Of a stretch of DNA of 64,000 nucleotides, positions 33,820-47,000 are shown piece by piece. Both the position numbers and the translations under genes were made by a program. Source of the stretch: Paractinoplanes tereljensis (GTDB lineage Bacteria; Actinomycetota; Actinomycetes; Mycobacteriales; Micromonosporaceae); the NCBI RefSeq assembly GCF_016862435.1, contig NZ_BOMY01000053.1:1-64000 (forward strand), in the 5' to 3' direction. The first letter of the stretch is position 1. Each line of letters starts with the position of its first letter. The notes under the pieces were generated by a model, which saw only the letters and a program-made list of their open reading frames with translations, did no database searches and had not been told where the DNA came from.

Positions 33820-35112
33820 CTACTTGTTGAGGACCTCGTTCTTGGCCCGGTCCTGCGCCTCGGTGATCGCCGCGTCCACGCCCTTGCTGCCGGACATGAC
33901 CGCGGTGTGCAGGTCGGACAGGATGTTCTGCAGCGCGGCGGTGTACTTGGAGACCGGGTTCTCCGGTTTCGTGTCGTGCTTGGTGAAGGCGAACTTCGAC
34001 AGGTCGTCCTGCGGCACGCCCTGGAGCTGGAAGAACGTGTCCTTGACCGCTTCCGTGTCAGCCGGCGTGATGCCGATGCCCGCTAGCGCCTTGGCGCCGT
34101 CCGGCCCCGCCGCGTACTGAAGGAAGGCCTTGGCAGTTGCCTCTTTGCCCTTGCCGATCTTGGGGTTGATGCCGAGGCCGGTCGGGTCGCCGAAGGTGAC
34201 CGGCGTGGCGTTCGGCCCGGTCGTGCTCTTGTCGAGCTGCGGCGCGGGTGCGAAGCCCCAGTCGAACTTGTCGGCGTCGCCCGAGCCCTGCTGCTTGAGC
34301 AGGGTGGCGACGTACCAGGAGCCCATCACCATCATCGCGGCCTGCTGCTTGCCGAACTGGGCCTGGTAGGTGAGGTTGTTGGTGGTGGCGTCGCCGAACT
34401 TCACCTGCGCGCCCGCGTTCTGCAGGGCGAGCACCCGGTCGTAGTACGGCTTGAGGTAACCGAAGTTGCCGCTCTCGATGCTGGCGCCCTGGGTCTGGGC
34501 GAGCGCGAAGCCCTGCACTGTCGACTGCCAGATGTGCTCGTAGTCGCCCTTGGGGCCGCCGAGCTTCGCGGTCAGCTCCTTCGACGCGGTGGCGTAGTCG
34601 TCCCAGGTCCAGGTGCCGTCCGGAATCTTCACCCCGGCCTTGGCGAACAGCGTCTTGTTGTAATAGAGGACCCAGGAGTCCTGCCGGTACGGGATCGCAT
34701 AGGTCTTGCCGTCGGCCTGGTAGTTGGCGATGCCGCCGACCTTGTCGCCGAGGGCCGCGGCCACATCGGACACGTCGACCAGCTGCTTGCCGTTCTGGTA
34801 GGTGTAGAAGTTCTTCAGGGTCTTCTGCGCGTAGATGTCCGGGGCCTTGCCGGCGGCGAGGTCGGCGACCATCTGGGTGTCGTAGTTGGCCGCGTCGTAC
34901 TCCTTGAGCTCCACCGTGACGTCGGGGTGCGTCGCGTGGAAGCCGTCGGCCAGGGTCTTGAACTCGGGGGTGGTGGCGAAGCTCCACCCGGCGAGGGTGA
35001 GCGTCTGCGGCCCACCGGCCGATCCCTCATCGTCATCGCCGCTGCTGCAGCCGGCCAGGACCAACGAGATCGCCGCGGTGGCGCCGAGGACGGCCGCGAG
35101 TGAGCGTTTCAT
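33820..35112 (-). CDS. Extracellular sugar-binding lipoprotein of the uronide importer
   Basis: A 430-residue family-1 solute-binding protein. The lipobox ends at Cys22 (AISLVLAGC) and is followed by an acidic linker (SSGDDDEG) and the binding fold. The ATG at 35112 has AAGGAG 5 nt upstream and follows the DUF2264 gene by 2 bp, so it belongs to the same transcript. Ligand: probably an oligosaccharide containing uronic acid, by context. Confidence 0.92.
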   Translation of the reverse strand: MKRSLAAVLGATAAISLVLAGCSSGDDDEGSAGGPQTLTLAGWSFATTPEFKTLADGFHATHPDVTVELKEYDAANYDTQMVADLAAGKAPDIYAQKTLKNFYTYQNGKQLVDVSDVAAALGDKVGGIANYQADGKTYAIPYRQDSWVLYYNKTLFAKAGVKIPDGTWTWDDYATASKELTAKLGGPKGDYEHIWQSTVQGFALAQTQGASIESGNFGYLKPYYDRVLALQNAGAQVKFGDATTNNLTYQAQFGKQQAAMMVMGSWYVATLLKQQGSGDADKFDWGFAPAPQLDKSTTGPNATPVTFGDPTGLGINPKIGKGKEATAKAFLQYAAGPDGAKALAGIGITPADTEAVKDTFFQLQGVPQDDLSKFAFTKHDTKPENPVSKYTAALQNILSDLHTAVMSGSKGVDAAITEAQDRAKNEVLNK

Positions 35113-35114
35113 CC

Positions 35115-37076
35115 TTACTCCTTGGTTAGCGGGGTGCGGGTGGTAACGCCGTCCGGCCAGGTGGCCCGGACCTCCCACCCGTGGTCTATTTCGGCCGTCG
35201 CGGTCGGCGGGGCCGGGTCACGCGAGAGCCCGACGAGCGCCGCGACCCACTCCCCCGGTCCGACCGGCCAGTCGAGCCAGGGCACGGTCGTCGCACCAAG
35301 CGGCCCGTCGTGGGCTTCCACCCCACCGTTAGCGCCACCAACGTTCGTCGCCCTAACGTTCGTCTCACGAACGTTGGCCTCACGAACGTTCGTCTCACTA
35401 ACGTTGGCGACCCTAACGTTCGTCTCACGAACGTTAGGGCGACTAACGTTTGTGCCGCTAACGTTCGGGGCGCTTATCAGTGGGATCAGGTGGGAGTGCA
35501 GGTCGGCTGTTACCGGCCAGCCGCCCATCCGCAGCGTGCCCGCTCGGTCGGTGTGCGCCAGGCGGATCTCCCACGGGCCGCGCACCAGGGAGAACACGGT
35601 GATCTCGCCGGCCTCGACCGACTGGCCGAGCCGGCCGCTGCCGTGGTCGCGCTGGTCGGGGATCGGGGTGTTCCAGTGCGCGACGCCGGTCGAGCCGGCC
35701 ACGCCGACCTCGCCGTCGATGCGGACGTCCAGCGTGCGAAACCCGGTGCGATGTGAGCGGCGGCCGCTGTCGTCGACAAGCACCACCGACTGGTCGAGAG
35801 GTTCGGTCCAGCCGCTCTCGTCGAGGATCGGGAACGTCGCGGTGGAGTAGCCGATCCGGGCGTACAGCGGGGAATCTCCGGTGGTAGCGCCCTCGACGTC
35901 GTGATCGGTGCCGTGGTTGATCACCCGTACGATGCCGTCAGCCTTTGATCCGGAGATCAGCCACCCGGGGGCCCGGACCGCTCGCAGCACGTCTCCGGTT
36001 TCGATCGGAAGCGGCTCGGCCGGCGCGGTCCACACCGGATGGCCGGCCGGCAGGGCGACGCCGAGCATGCCCTTGCTGGCCCAGTAGGGCGAGCCCGGCC
36101 CGGAGTAGGACTGGGCGATCCGCGGCCACCGGCCATGCCAGCCGATGGACAGCAGGCCGTCGGCGTCCGGGGCGCCGTGGTCGGCGAAGTGGTGGACGAT
36201 CCGGTCGGCGGCGTGCCGCAGCGCGCCCGGCGACGTCGACGGAACCCCGGCCAGGGCACCGGCCCAGAACGGCGCGGCCGCGGCGAACCGGTAGGTGAGG
36301 CTGCGGCCCTGGATCAGCGGCGAGCCGTCCGCGCCGACCAGGGTGATCGCGTCCCGCAGGTACCGGTCAAGGTCGGCGATGTCCCGGTCACGGCGGGAGT
36401 CGGCCAGGTCGCTCGCCCCGGCCATCCGCGCCCACAGGATCGGATAGAGGTGCAGCGCCCAGCCGGTGTAGTGGTCGTAGGCCCGGCTCGGACCGTCGGC
36501 GAGCCAGCCGCCGGAACGGCGGAAGCTGTCGTGGGCACGCAGGTCGTCGACCATCTCGGTGCCCGACCAGGGGCCGCCGACCGAGCGCAGGAAGGTCTGC
36601 ACAACCAGCCGGAACCACACCCAGTTGATCTGCGGGTAGGTGTCGTCGCCGACCGCCGGGGACAGGTAGTCGACGACCTGCTCCTGCACTTGGGGAGTCA
36701 GTCGGTCCCAGATCCAGGGCCGGGTCAGGTCGAGGATCAGGGCGATCGAGGCGGCCTCGACCTTGGCCTGGCCGTGCTCGTCTAGCCGGGTCCAGCGTTC
36801 CTCATCGGGCGCCTTCGGGTCGGTGCCGGCGGCGAGACCCGCCGCGTACCACTCGGCGAGTTCGTCGAGGCCTCGGCCTCGCTCCCCGGCAATCCGAAAA
36901 CCGGCGAGCAGAAACGTACGGGCGAAGCCCTCCAGCCCGTCGACGGAGCGACCGAAACCGCCCTCGGTCCCGGGCACGTTGATCAGGGCGTGGCCGGGTG
37001 AGGCGTGCCGCCGGGCGGCGGTGAGCATCCGGTCGGCGAGGGCCAGCCAGTCGTCGCGGGAGTGGTTCTCGGGCAC
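35115..37076 (-). CDS. DUF2264 protein with an embedded pentapeptide-type repeat
   Basis: A 653-residue cytoplasmic protein. The N-terminal part to about residue 400 is an (alpha/alpha)-barrel-like DUF2264 domain (SRDDWLALADRML, INWVWFRLVVQTF, YDHYTGWALHLYPILW). A beta-rich C-terminal part follows. DUF2264 proteins are found in uronate and rhamnose gene clusters and are predicted hydrolases or lyases of unsaturated sugars; activity is unproven. Near residues 537-580 the C-terminal domain is interrupted by nine 5-residue repeats ending Asn-Val, encoded by AACGTT each time. GTG start at 37076 (no ATG before residue 18). First gene of the minus-strand operon; a good sigma-70 promoter lies 55 bp upstream. 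Confidence 0.82.
   Translation of the reverse strand: MPENHSRDDWLALADRMLTAARRHASPGHALINVPGTEGGFGRSVDGLEGFARTFLLAGFRIAGERGRGLDELAEWYAAGLAAGTDPKAPDEERWTRLDEHGQAKVEAASIALILDLTRPWIWDRLTPQVQEQVVDYLSPAVGDDTYPQINWVWFRLVVQTFLRSVGGPWSGTEMVDDLRAHDSFRRSGGWLADGPSRAYDHYTGWALHLYPILWARMAGASDLADSRRDRDIADLDRYLRDAITLVGADGSPLIQGRSLTYRFAAAAPFWAGALAGVPSTSPGALRHAADRIVHHFADHGAPDADGLLSIGWHGRWPRIAQSYSGPGSPYWASKGMLGVALPAGHPVWTAPAEPLPIETGDVLRAVRAPGWLISGSKADGIVRVINHGTDHDVEGATTGDSPLYARIGYSTATFPILDESGWTEPLDQSVVLVDDSGRRSHRTGFRTLDVRIDGEVGVAGSTGVAHWNTPIPDQRDHGSGRLGQSVEAGEITVFSLVRGPWEIRLAHTDRAGTLRMGGWPVTADLHSHLIPLISAPNVSGTNVSRPNVRETNVRVANVSETNVREANVRETNVRATNVGGANGGVEAHDGPLGATTVPWLDWPVGPGEWVAALVGLSRDPAPPTATAEIDHGWEVRATWPDGVTTRTPLTKE
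35340..35465. repeat. Nine AACGTT palindromes at exact 15-bp spacing, inside a gene
   Basis: AACGTT starts at 35340, 35355, 35370, 35385, 35400, 35415, 35430, 35445 and 35460. The 9 bp between copies vary (CGTCTCACG, GGCCTCACG, GGCGACCCT and others). In the coding strand each copy is the codon pair AAC-GTT, with Val always GTT, a codon otherwise avoided in this GC-rich DNA. The array is in frame with the DUF2264 gene (15 bp = 5 codons). Confidence 0.95.
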
Positions 37077-37130
37077 GCGTCACCGTCCGATGTGCTCGGC
37101 AGCTTCGGGGTTTATGGCGGGTTTCCGGGA

Positions 37131-37159
37131 AGTAAAACGCTCAGATTCAATCATGTCAA
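37131..37159 (-). promoter_or_regulatory. Sigma-70-type promoter of the uronide operon
   Basis: On the minus strand TTGACA (plus 37154-37159) and TTTACT (plus 37131-37136) are separated by 17 bp. The -35 is a perfect match and the -10 matches four of six. This puts transcription start near 37124, giving a leader of about 48 nt before the GTG at 37076. It is the best housekeeping promoter seen in the window. Confidence 0.7.
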
Positions 37160-37197
37160 CGCCATGTTCATCCTGAATGGAATCCAAAGTGCTCTGA

Positions 37198-37216
37198 TAC
37201 GATCACGATCGATCAC
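37198..37216 (+). promoter_or_regulatory. -10 element and tandem CGATCAC before the lyase gene
   Basis: TACGAT at 37198-37203 fits a -10 box about 26 bp before the ATG. The 7-mer CGATCAC occurs at 37200-37206 and 37210-37216, one helical turn apart, and may be a regulator site. No clear -35 is visible. Confidence 0.35.
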
Positions 37217-37228
37217 AGTGGAGGCGTG

Positions 37229-39801
<2,573 letters not shown>

Positions 39802-39805
<4 letters not shown>

Positions 39806-40875
39806 GCACCTCAGACAAGCGTGGGCCACTCCAGGTGGCCCGGCGCGCCCGGCTGCTCGAGGCGCTGCAACGCGACGGCGTGCTGCGCATCTCCGACCTC
39901 ACCGACGCACTTGGCGCGGCCGCCGTCACGATTCGTCGCGACATCGCTCAGATGGCGTCGGAAGGCCTGGTCAAGCGGGTGCATGGCGGGGTGGCGCTGC
40001 CGTCGGCCTCGGTGGAAGAAGCGGTGGAGGGCGGCGGCGAGTCGATCGGGATGCTGGTGCCGTCGCTCGACTACTACTACCCGAGCGTGGCGCAGGGGGC
40101 CGAGGAGGCCGCCCGCGAGTTGGACATGCGGATCGTGCTGCGTGGCTCGTCGTACGAGTCGGAGGATGACCTTCCGCAGCTCAGCCGGCTGGTTGAGCAG
40201 GGCGCGGAGGCGCTGATCGTGGTGCCCCGGATGGATGCGCCGACCTCGGCCCGCACCATCGAGTGGCTCAACGACCTGGACATCCCGGTGGTGCTGCTGG
40301 AACGTACGGCCACCGGCGGGGTGCACCACGAGTACCTCGAGTCGGTGGTGACCGATCATGCCCTCGGCGCCGCGATGGCGGTGCGGCATCTGACCGCTCT
40401 CGGACATACCCGGGTGGGGGCGGTGCTCGCCGAGCACAGTCCGACCACGCCGCACATCCGGCGCGGGTGGCTCGAGGCGCTGACCGGGGCGGCCACGGTG
40501 GACGCGCTCGTGCCGGACGCCCGGCTGCCCGCCTGCGCCGCCGCGCTGGATGCGGCGCTCGACCGGTGTCGGGAGACCGGGACCACCGCCCTGCTGGTAC
40601 ATGCCGACGCCGAGGCGATCGCCCTGGTTCAGCGGTGTGAGCAGCGCGGACTCGTGGTGCCGCGGGATCTTTCGATCGTCGCGTACGACGATGAGGTGGC
40701 CGGGTTGTTCTCGCCGGCGCTGACCGCGGTGCGACCGCCGCGCCGGTCGATCGGCCGGGCCGCGGTGCGGCTGGTCGCCGATCGACTGGCCGATCCGGAG
40801 CGGCCGACCCACCGGGTCGTGATAAGCCCATCATTGACCGTGCGAGCCTCCACGGCGGCCCCGACCGCGGCCTGA
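39802..40875 (+). CDS. DeoR-HTH/LacI-sensor hybrid regulator
   Basis: A 357-residue regulator. The N-terminal DeoR-type winged helix (about residues 14-65) has LRISDLTDALGAAAVTIRRDI and ends GLVKRVHGG. A LacI/periplasmic-binding-protein sensor domain starts at about 80 (GMLVPSLDYYYPSVAQGAEEA) and ends with the IVAYDDEVAGLFSPALTAVRPP motif. The GTG at 39802 overlaps the lyase stop (GTGA) and has AAGGAG upstream. By position it should control the uronide divergon, with a sugar or uronate as effector. Confidence 0.9.
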
Positions 40876-40884
40876 GCGAACTCC

Positions 40885-40904
40885 AACCGCAGGCTTGAGC
40901 GGTT
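40885..40904. terminator. Weak hairpin after the regulator gene
   Basis: AACCGC (40885-40890) pairs with GCGGTT (40899-40904) around an 8-nt loop, 9 bp after the stop. The stem is short, so this is only a possible terminator. Confidence 0.35.
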
Positions 40905-41035
40905 AAGAAAGCTCCTTATGGGAGCGCTCACATTGAGGCACATCGAATCAGCCGTTCGGTGGATGCGTCGATCGACATCGATACGACAGCGTGCTTGGCG
41001 GACAAGCAAAGCCCACATCCACGGGGGAGTGTTCG

Positions 41036-44000
41036 GTGCGCGTGTCGAGACGATTCAGGCTGCTCTGCCATGCCCTGATCGCGGCGTTGATCGCCGCTTA
41101 CCTGGTTTCCTTCCCGATCTCACCAGCCGTAGCGGCGCCGGTCGCGGCGCCCGGTGCTGGACCGGTTAACCGCCCGCTGCCGGCTACGGCAACCGCCAAC
41201 CATGGTCTTCCGGCCGGCGTATCCGCCCCACCGGAGCCACCCGCCACGTCGACCGACGGCGCAAAGCCGCGGGTGCCGACGGCGGCCGAGAAGGCGAAGC
41301 GGAAGACATCCCTGGCCCCGACCTCGGCGCCGATCGCGCGCCCCGGCTTCCTGCTCGGCGACACCTCACTCGTCGTCTACTGGGACGCCGAGGTCAACAC
41401 CGGTGACCCCAACTCGTGGGGCCGCTGGTTCGCCACGGTAACCGACGTCGAGACCGGCGCCGAGCAGCGCAGCAAAGAGCTGAAACAGTCCGACCTGGCC
41501 TACTGCTTCTCCCCCGCCGAGCTCTGCCGCAGCTTCGGCGCGGCCGACGGCTGGGTGCTCGACGAGGCCCGCACCTACACCGTCACGGTCACCGAGATCG
41601 CCGCCGACGGCACCGAGCAGACCAGCCCGCCGTCCGCCGCCGCGCACCCGCGCAAGGTCGACGACGTCCCCACCGTCGCGGCCGGGCAGGTCGTCGGCTG
41701 CGGCTGCAGCACGGTGCTCGGCCCGACGGTCACCGCGCAGGCCCTGCGCGGCGCCACCGTCAACACCGCAACCGGCAACTACCTGCGGGTCGAGCGGGAC
41801 TTCACGATGGCCTCCTACGGCATCCCGTTCAACCACGCCCGCTACTACTCGTCGGCCAACACCAACGCCGGCATGTTCGGGGCGGGCTGGAGCTCGTCGT
41901 ACGACATCCGGATCGTCGCGGCCGACAACAGCGCGGTCCGGGTCCGGGCCGAGGACGGTTCCGAGGCGGTCTACCTGCTGCAGTCCGACGGCAGCTACCA
42001 GGCGCCGGCCGGCATCCGCTCGGCGCTGACCCGGGACGGCACCGGCTGGAAGCTGGTCCCGCCGGACAAGCGGGTGCTCAGCTTCGACGCCGCCGGCCGG
42101 CTGCTGTCCATCAAGAACGCCCGCGGCCTCGGCATCACCCTGGCGTACTCGAGTGCCGGCCCACTGAGCACGGTGACCGACGCGAGCGGCCGGATCGTAC
42201 GGTTCGAATTCCGCTCTGATCTCCGCTTGATCACCAAGATCATCCTGCCGGACGGCCGGTCCACCCAGTTCGACTACCAGGACGGCCGGCTGCTCAAGAC
42301 GCAGGACCCGCGCAACTACGTGACCAGTTACGCGTACGACGCGGGCGGCCGGCTCAGCGAGATCACCGACGCCCGCGGCGCCAAGCTGATCCGCAACACC
42401 TACAACGCCGACGGCCGGGTCACCCAGCAGCTCGACCCGGAGGGCGGCACGACCACCTTCGACTGGAAGCCGGCCACCCAGATCGCCACCACGGTCGACC
42501 CGGACGGCGTCACGATCAAGGACGGTTACAAGAACAACGTCCTGCTGTACAGCCAGAACGGCAACAACGACACGGTCAACCACCGCTACACCGGCAAGCT
42601 GAACAAGAACCTGGTGGTCGACCCGAAGGGCAACCAGGAAGTCACCAAGTTCGACGACGCCGGCAACCCGGTCTCCAGGACCGCGCCGGAACCGTTCGCG
42701 TTCACCTCGGTCAACACCTTCGACGGCAACAGCAACGTGACCGCGGTCAAGGACGGCCGCGGCAACACCTGGTCGTACACGTACAACCAGTTCAACGAGA
42801 TGACCTCGCAGAAGGACCCGAAACAGGGCACCGGCTACGAGTACACCTACGACAGCAAAGGCCAACTGGCCACCCGCAAGGACGCCAGAGGCAAAACCAC
42901 AAAATACGAATACGACGCGTACGGCGACCGCACCGCGGAAGTGGCGCCGACCGGACGTCGCACCGAGATGGTCTACGACGGCACCGGGCGCCTGACCTCG
43001 GTGGTCGACCCGCGCGGCACGGTCGCCGGCGGCAACAAGGACGCCTACCGCACCCGGTACACGTACGACCAGATGAACCAGCTCACCGAGACGTACGAGC
43101 CCGGCGAGGCGCAGCCGACCCGGACCACGTACGACGAACTGGGCAACGTCGTCGTGCAGACCGACCCGCTGTCGAACTCGAGCCGGTACACCTATGACCG
43201 GGCGAGCCGGCTGGTCGAGGTCAAGGACCCGATCGGGAACGTCACCGCCACCACGTACTCGGCCGGCGGGCGACGCACCTCGGAGACCGACGGGGAGGGC
43301 AACAGGTCCAGCTGGACCTACGACGCCAACGGCCGGGTGGCCACCGAGACCTCGCCCCGCGGCAACGTCGCCGGCGCCGACAAGAACCTGTTCACCGCGG
43401 TCTTCCACTACGACTACAACGGCAACCTGATCCGCACCGACCGGCCGTACGGCACGGCCGGGCAGCGGGTCGAGGTGGACACCGCGTTCGACGCGCTGGA
43501 CCGGCCGACCGAGCAGGGTGACCAGTTCAAGAACGGCACCAAGGTCGGCTACGACAACAACGGCAACGTCGTCTCGATGACCAACGAGCGCGGCGAGAAG
43601 CTGGAGAACTTCTACGACGAGGCGAACCGGCGCACCGGCAGTGCCGGGCCGGCCGCCGGCGCCGCCGCGATCGAGTACGACGACGCCGGCAACGTCATCA
43701 AGCAGACCAGCCCGACCGGCGGCACGACCACCACGTCCTACGACGACGACGGGCGGGTCGTGGCGGTCACCGAGCCGCGCGGCAACGTCGCCGGTGCCGA
43801 CCCGGCCGACTACACCACGAAGTACGCCTACGACCAGGCCGGCAACCCGACCACGGTGACCGACCCGCTCGGCAACGCCACCGCGGCGAGTTACGACGCG
43901 ATCAACCGGCTCACCGCGACCACCGACGCCAACGGCCGGATCAGCCGGTACGGCTACGACGCCGCGGACCGGCTCACCTCGGTGACCGGGCCGGACGCAC

Positions 44001-47000
44001 CGGGCGGACAGTCGCTGGTCTACGGCTACAACGCCGGTGGCCAGGTGATCAAGCGGACCGACCCGCTCGGCCGCACGTCGTCGCTCGAGTACGACCGGGC
44101 CGGGCGCAAGACGGTCTCCACCGACGCGCTCGGCCGGCGCCGCGAGTACGTCTACGACGCCGACTCCAACCTGGTCGAGGAGGTCACCGCCCGGATCGTC
44201 GAGCTGGGCCGCCCCGACCCGAACCGGCCGGCCCGGACGATCTTCTACGCCTACGACAACCTCGGCCGGCTGATCAACAAGCAGCTGGGTGCCGGCGGCA
44301 CCACCTACTCGTACGGCTACGACGCCAAGAACCGGGTGGTCAGTGCGGCCGACCCGACCGGCGTGATCAGCTACGACTACGACGTGACCGACCGGCTCAA
44401 CTCGGTCACCCGGGGCAGCGAGGTCTTCAAGTACGACTACGACAGCTCCGACCGCGTCACCACCCGGACCTACCCGGACGGCACCACGATCGGCGCCGAG
44501 TACGACGAGGGTGACCGGATCACCAGCCTGACCGCGAACCGCGGCGGCACCAGCGCGAACTACGGGTTCAGCTACGACGTCGCCGACCACCTGACCGGGA
44601 TCGACTACCCGGCGGCCACCGGCATCGACGAGAGCCGCACCTTCGACCGGGCCGGGCGGATGACCCGGATCGCGGCTACCAAGGGCGACACCACACTGTC
44701 CGCGTTCGACCTGACCCTGGACAAGGTCGGCAACCCCACCAAGATCCTCAAAACCACGGGCGAGCCCGGCCAGCCGACGATCACCGAGGCGACCGCATAC
44801 ACCTACGACGCGGCGAACCGGCTCACCGCCGAGTGCTACGGGGCGCAGTCCTGCTCCGGTGCTTCGGCGTCCCGCAACGACTACACGTACGACCTGGTCG
44901 GCAACCGCACCACGATGAAGCGGGTCGCCACCGGCGAGAACACCACCACGGCGTACGGCTACGACGGCGCCGACCAGCTCACCACCGAGACGGTCACCGG
45001 CAGCCGGACCAGCACCCGGACCTTCGCCTACGACCTCGAGGGCAACCAGACGCAGGCCGGGACCGACCGGTTCACGTTCGCCCTCGACCACACCATGACG
45101 TCGTCGACGAACAGCGGCAACACCACCAACTACGCGTACGACGCGGTCGGCAACCGCATCTCGGCCACCTCCGGGGCGGTGACCCAGACGTGGAGCTGGG
45201 ACGTCAACGCGAACCGGCCGCTGCTGGCCCAGGAACAGCAGACCGGCGCCGCCGCCCGGGACTACCTCTACGACCCGACCGGACAGCCGCTCGCCCTGCT
45301 GTCCTCCGACGGCGCCCACTCCTACCTGCGAGACTGGCTCGGCGGGGTCTCGGCGGTCGTCTCGCCGACCGGTGCCGCCGAATGGGAGTACGCGTACGAC
45401 GCCTTCGGCGGGGACCGCGGCACCACCAAGAAGGCCGGCGACGCGCCGGACAACCCGTTCCAGTACGCCGGGACCTATCAGGACACCAGCCAGGGCGACC
45501 GGTACGCGATGGGGGCACGCAGTTACGACCCGTCCACCGGCCGGTTCGCCTCGGCCGACCCGGTCGCCCAGCCGCAGAGCGATCAGGCGGTGTCGACGTA
45601 CTCGTACACCAACGCCCGGCCGACCGTCCTGACCGACCCGACCGGCCAGGACCCGGACGGGATGGCCGACACCTACTCCGACTACTACCGGGCGATGGCG
45701 TGCGCGAACTATCCGCCCGCCTGCGCGGCCACCACCGACGCCAACACCGCGGCCGCCGGTGAGGGCGAAGAAGCGGTCGACAACCCGGACTGGCTGAACT
45801 CGAAGAAGATCGTGGACGAGGCCGAGGGCTTCGTGAAGCAGATCGGCGACGAGATCGTCAATCTGATCCTCGACCTGGTCGGCTTCAACGACGCGAAGGC
45901 CTGCATCACCGAGGGCGACATCCTGGCCTGCGTCAGCACCGCGCTGCAGGCCGTGCCCTGGGGCAAGATGTTCAAGGCGGCCAAGGTCGCGATCAAGGCG
46001 GTCGGGGTCGGCCGCCGGCTGATCGACGCGTACAGCCGGCTGAAATCGGCGAAGAACGCGCTGTCGTCGATCCCGCGGTACATCAAGAAGGCCACCCAGA
46101 CCGCCGGGGAGGCGGCCGACTCCAAGAGATACGCGGACGAGGCGGCGAAGGCGGCCAAGGGCGCCAAGGACGCCGGCGGAAAGGCGAAAGCCACCTCGCA
46201 GAAGGCCGCCGACAATGCCAAGAAGGCGAAACAGAAGGAATCCCCGACCGGGGAGAGCTGCAAGGCCGCGGCCGGAAACGCGTCCCGGCTGGCGCAGAAC
46301 TCCTTCGCCGCCGGCACTCCCGTGCTGCTGGCCGACGGCAGCACCAAGCCGATCGAGAAGGTGGAGGCGGGCGACACCGTCCGGGCCACCGAGCCGTCGG
46401 CCGCGCTGACCGAGCCGGCCCAGGTAACCGCCACGGTCGTCGGCACCGGCGACAAGTCGCTGGTGGACGTCACGGTGGCCGGCTCCGGGGTGGTCACCGC
46501 CACGGCCGGGCACAAGTTCTACAGCCTGACCCGCGACGACTGGGTGCCGGCCGCCGAACTGAAGCCCGGTGAGACCCTGCGCGACGACCGCGGCGGGAAG
46601 ATCACCGTCGCCCGTACGGCCGAGCGCAGCGCCACCACGACCGTCTACAACCTGACGGTCAGCCGCGAACACACCTACTACGTGCTGGCCGGCGCCGACC
46701 CGGTGCTGGTGCACAACTGCGGCGACGGTGTCGACCACCGGGGCAACCCGTGCAGCTGTAGGATCGGCGAGGGCAACTGGCGCGGCCGATTCCAGGCTGA
46801 CCTGGCCAAACAGGGCAAGCCACGGATGCCGCAAGACTGGGACGCGCACCACGCGGTCCCGCAGTACTACCGCGATCACCCCGAGTTCGAAGACTTCGAC
46901 TTCGACTCCCCGGCCAACATCCGCGGTGTCCAGGGGTCGCATGCCGGCCCGGGAAACAACATCCATCAGCTGATCACGAACGAGTGGACAGCCTTCCAGA

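Noticed and set aside
35340..35465. 15-bp periodic array considered as CRISPR or as iterons of a replication origin
   Set aside because: Too short a unit for CRISPR; no dnaA, rep or AT-rich unwinding region nearby, and it lies inside a coding sequence.
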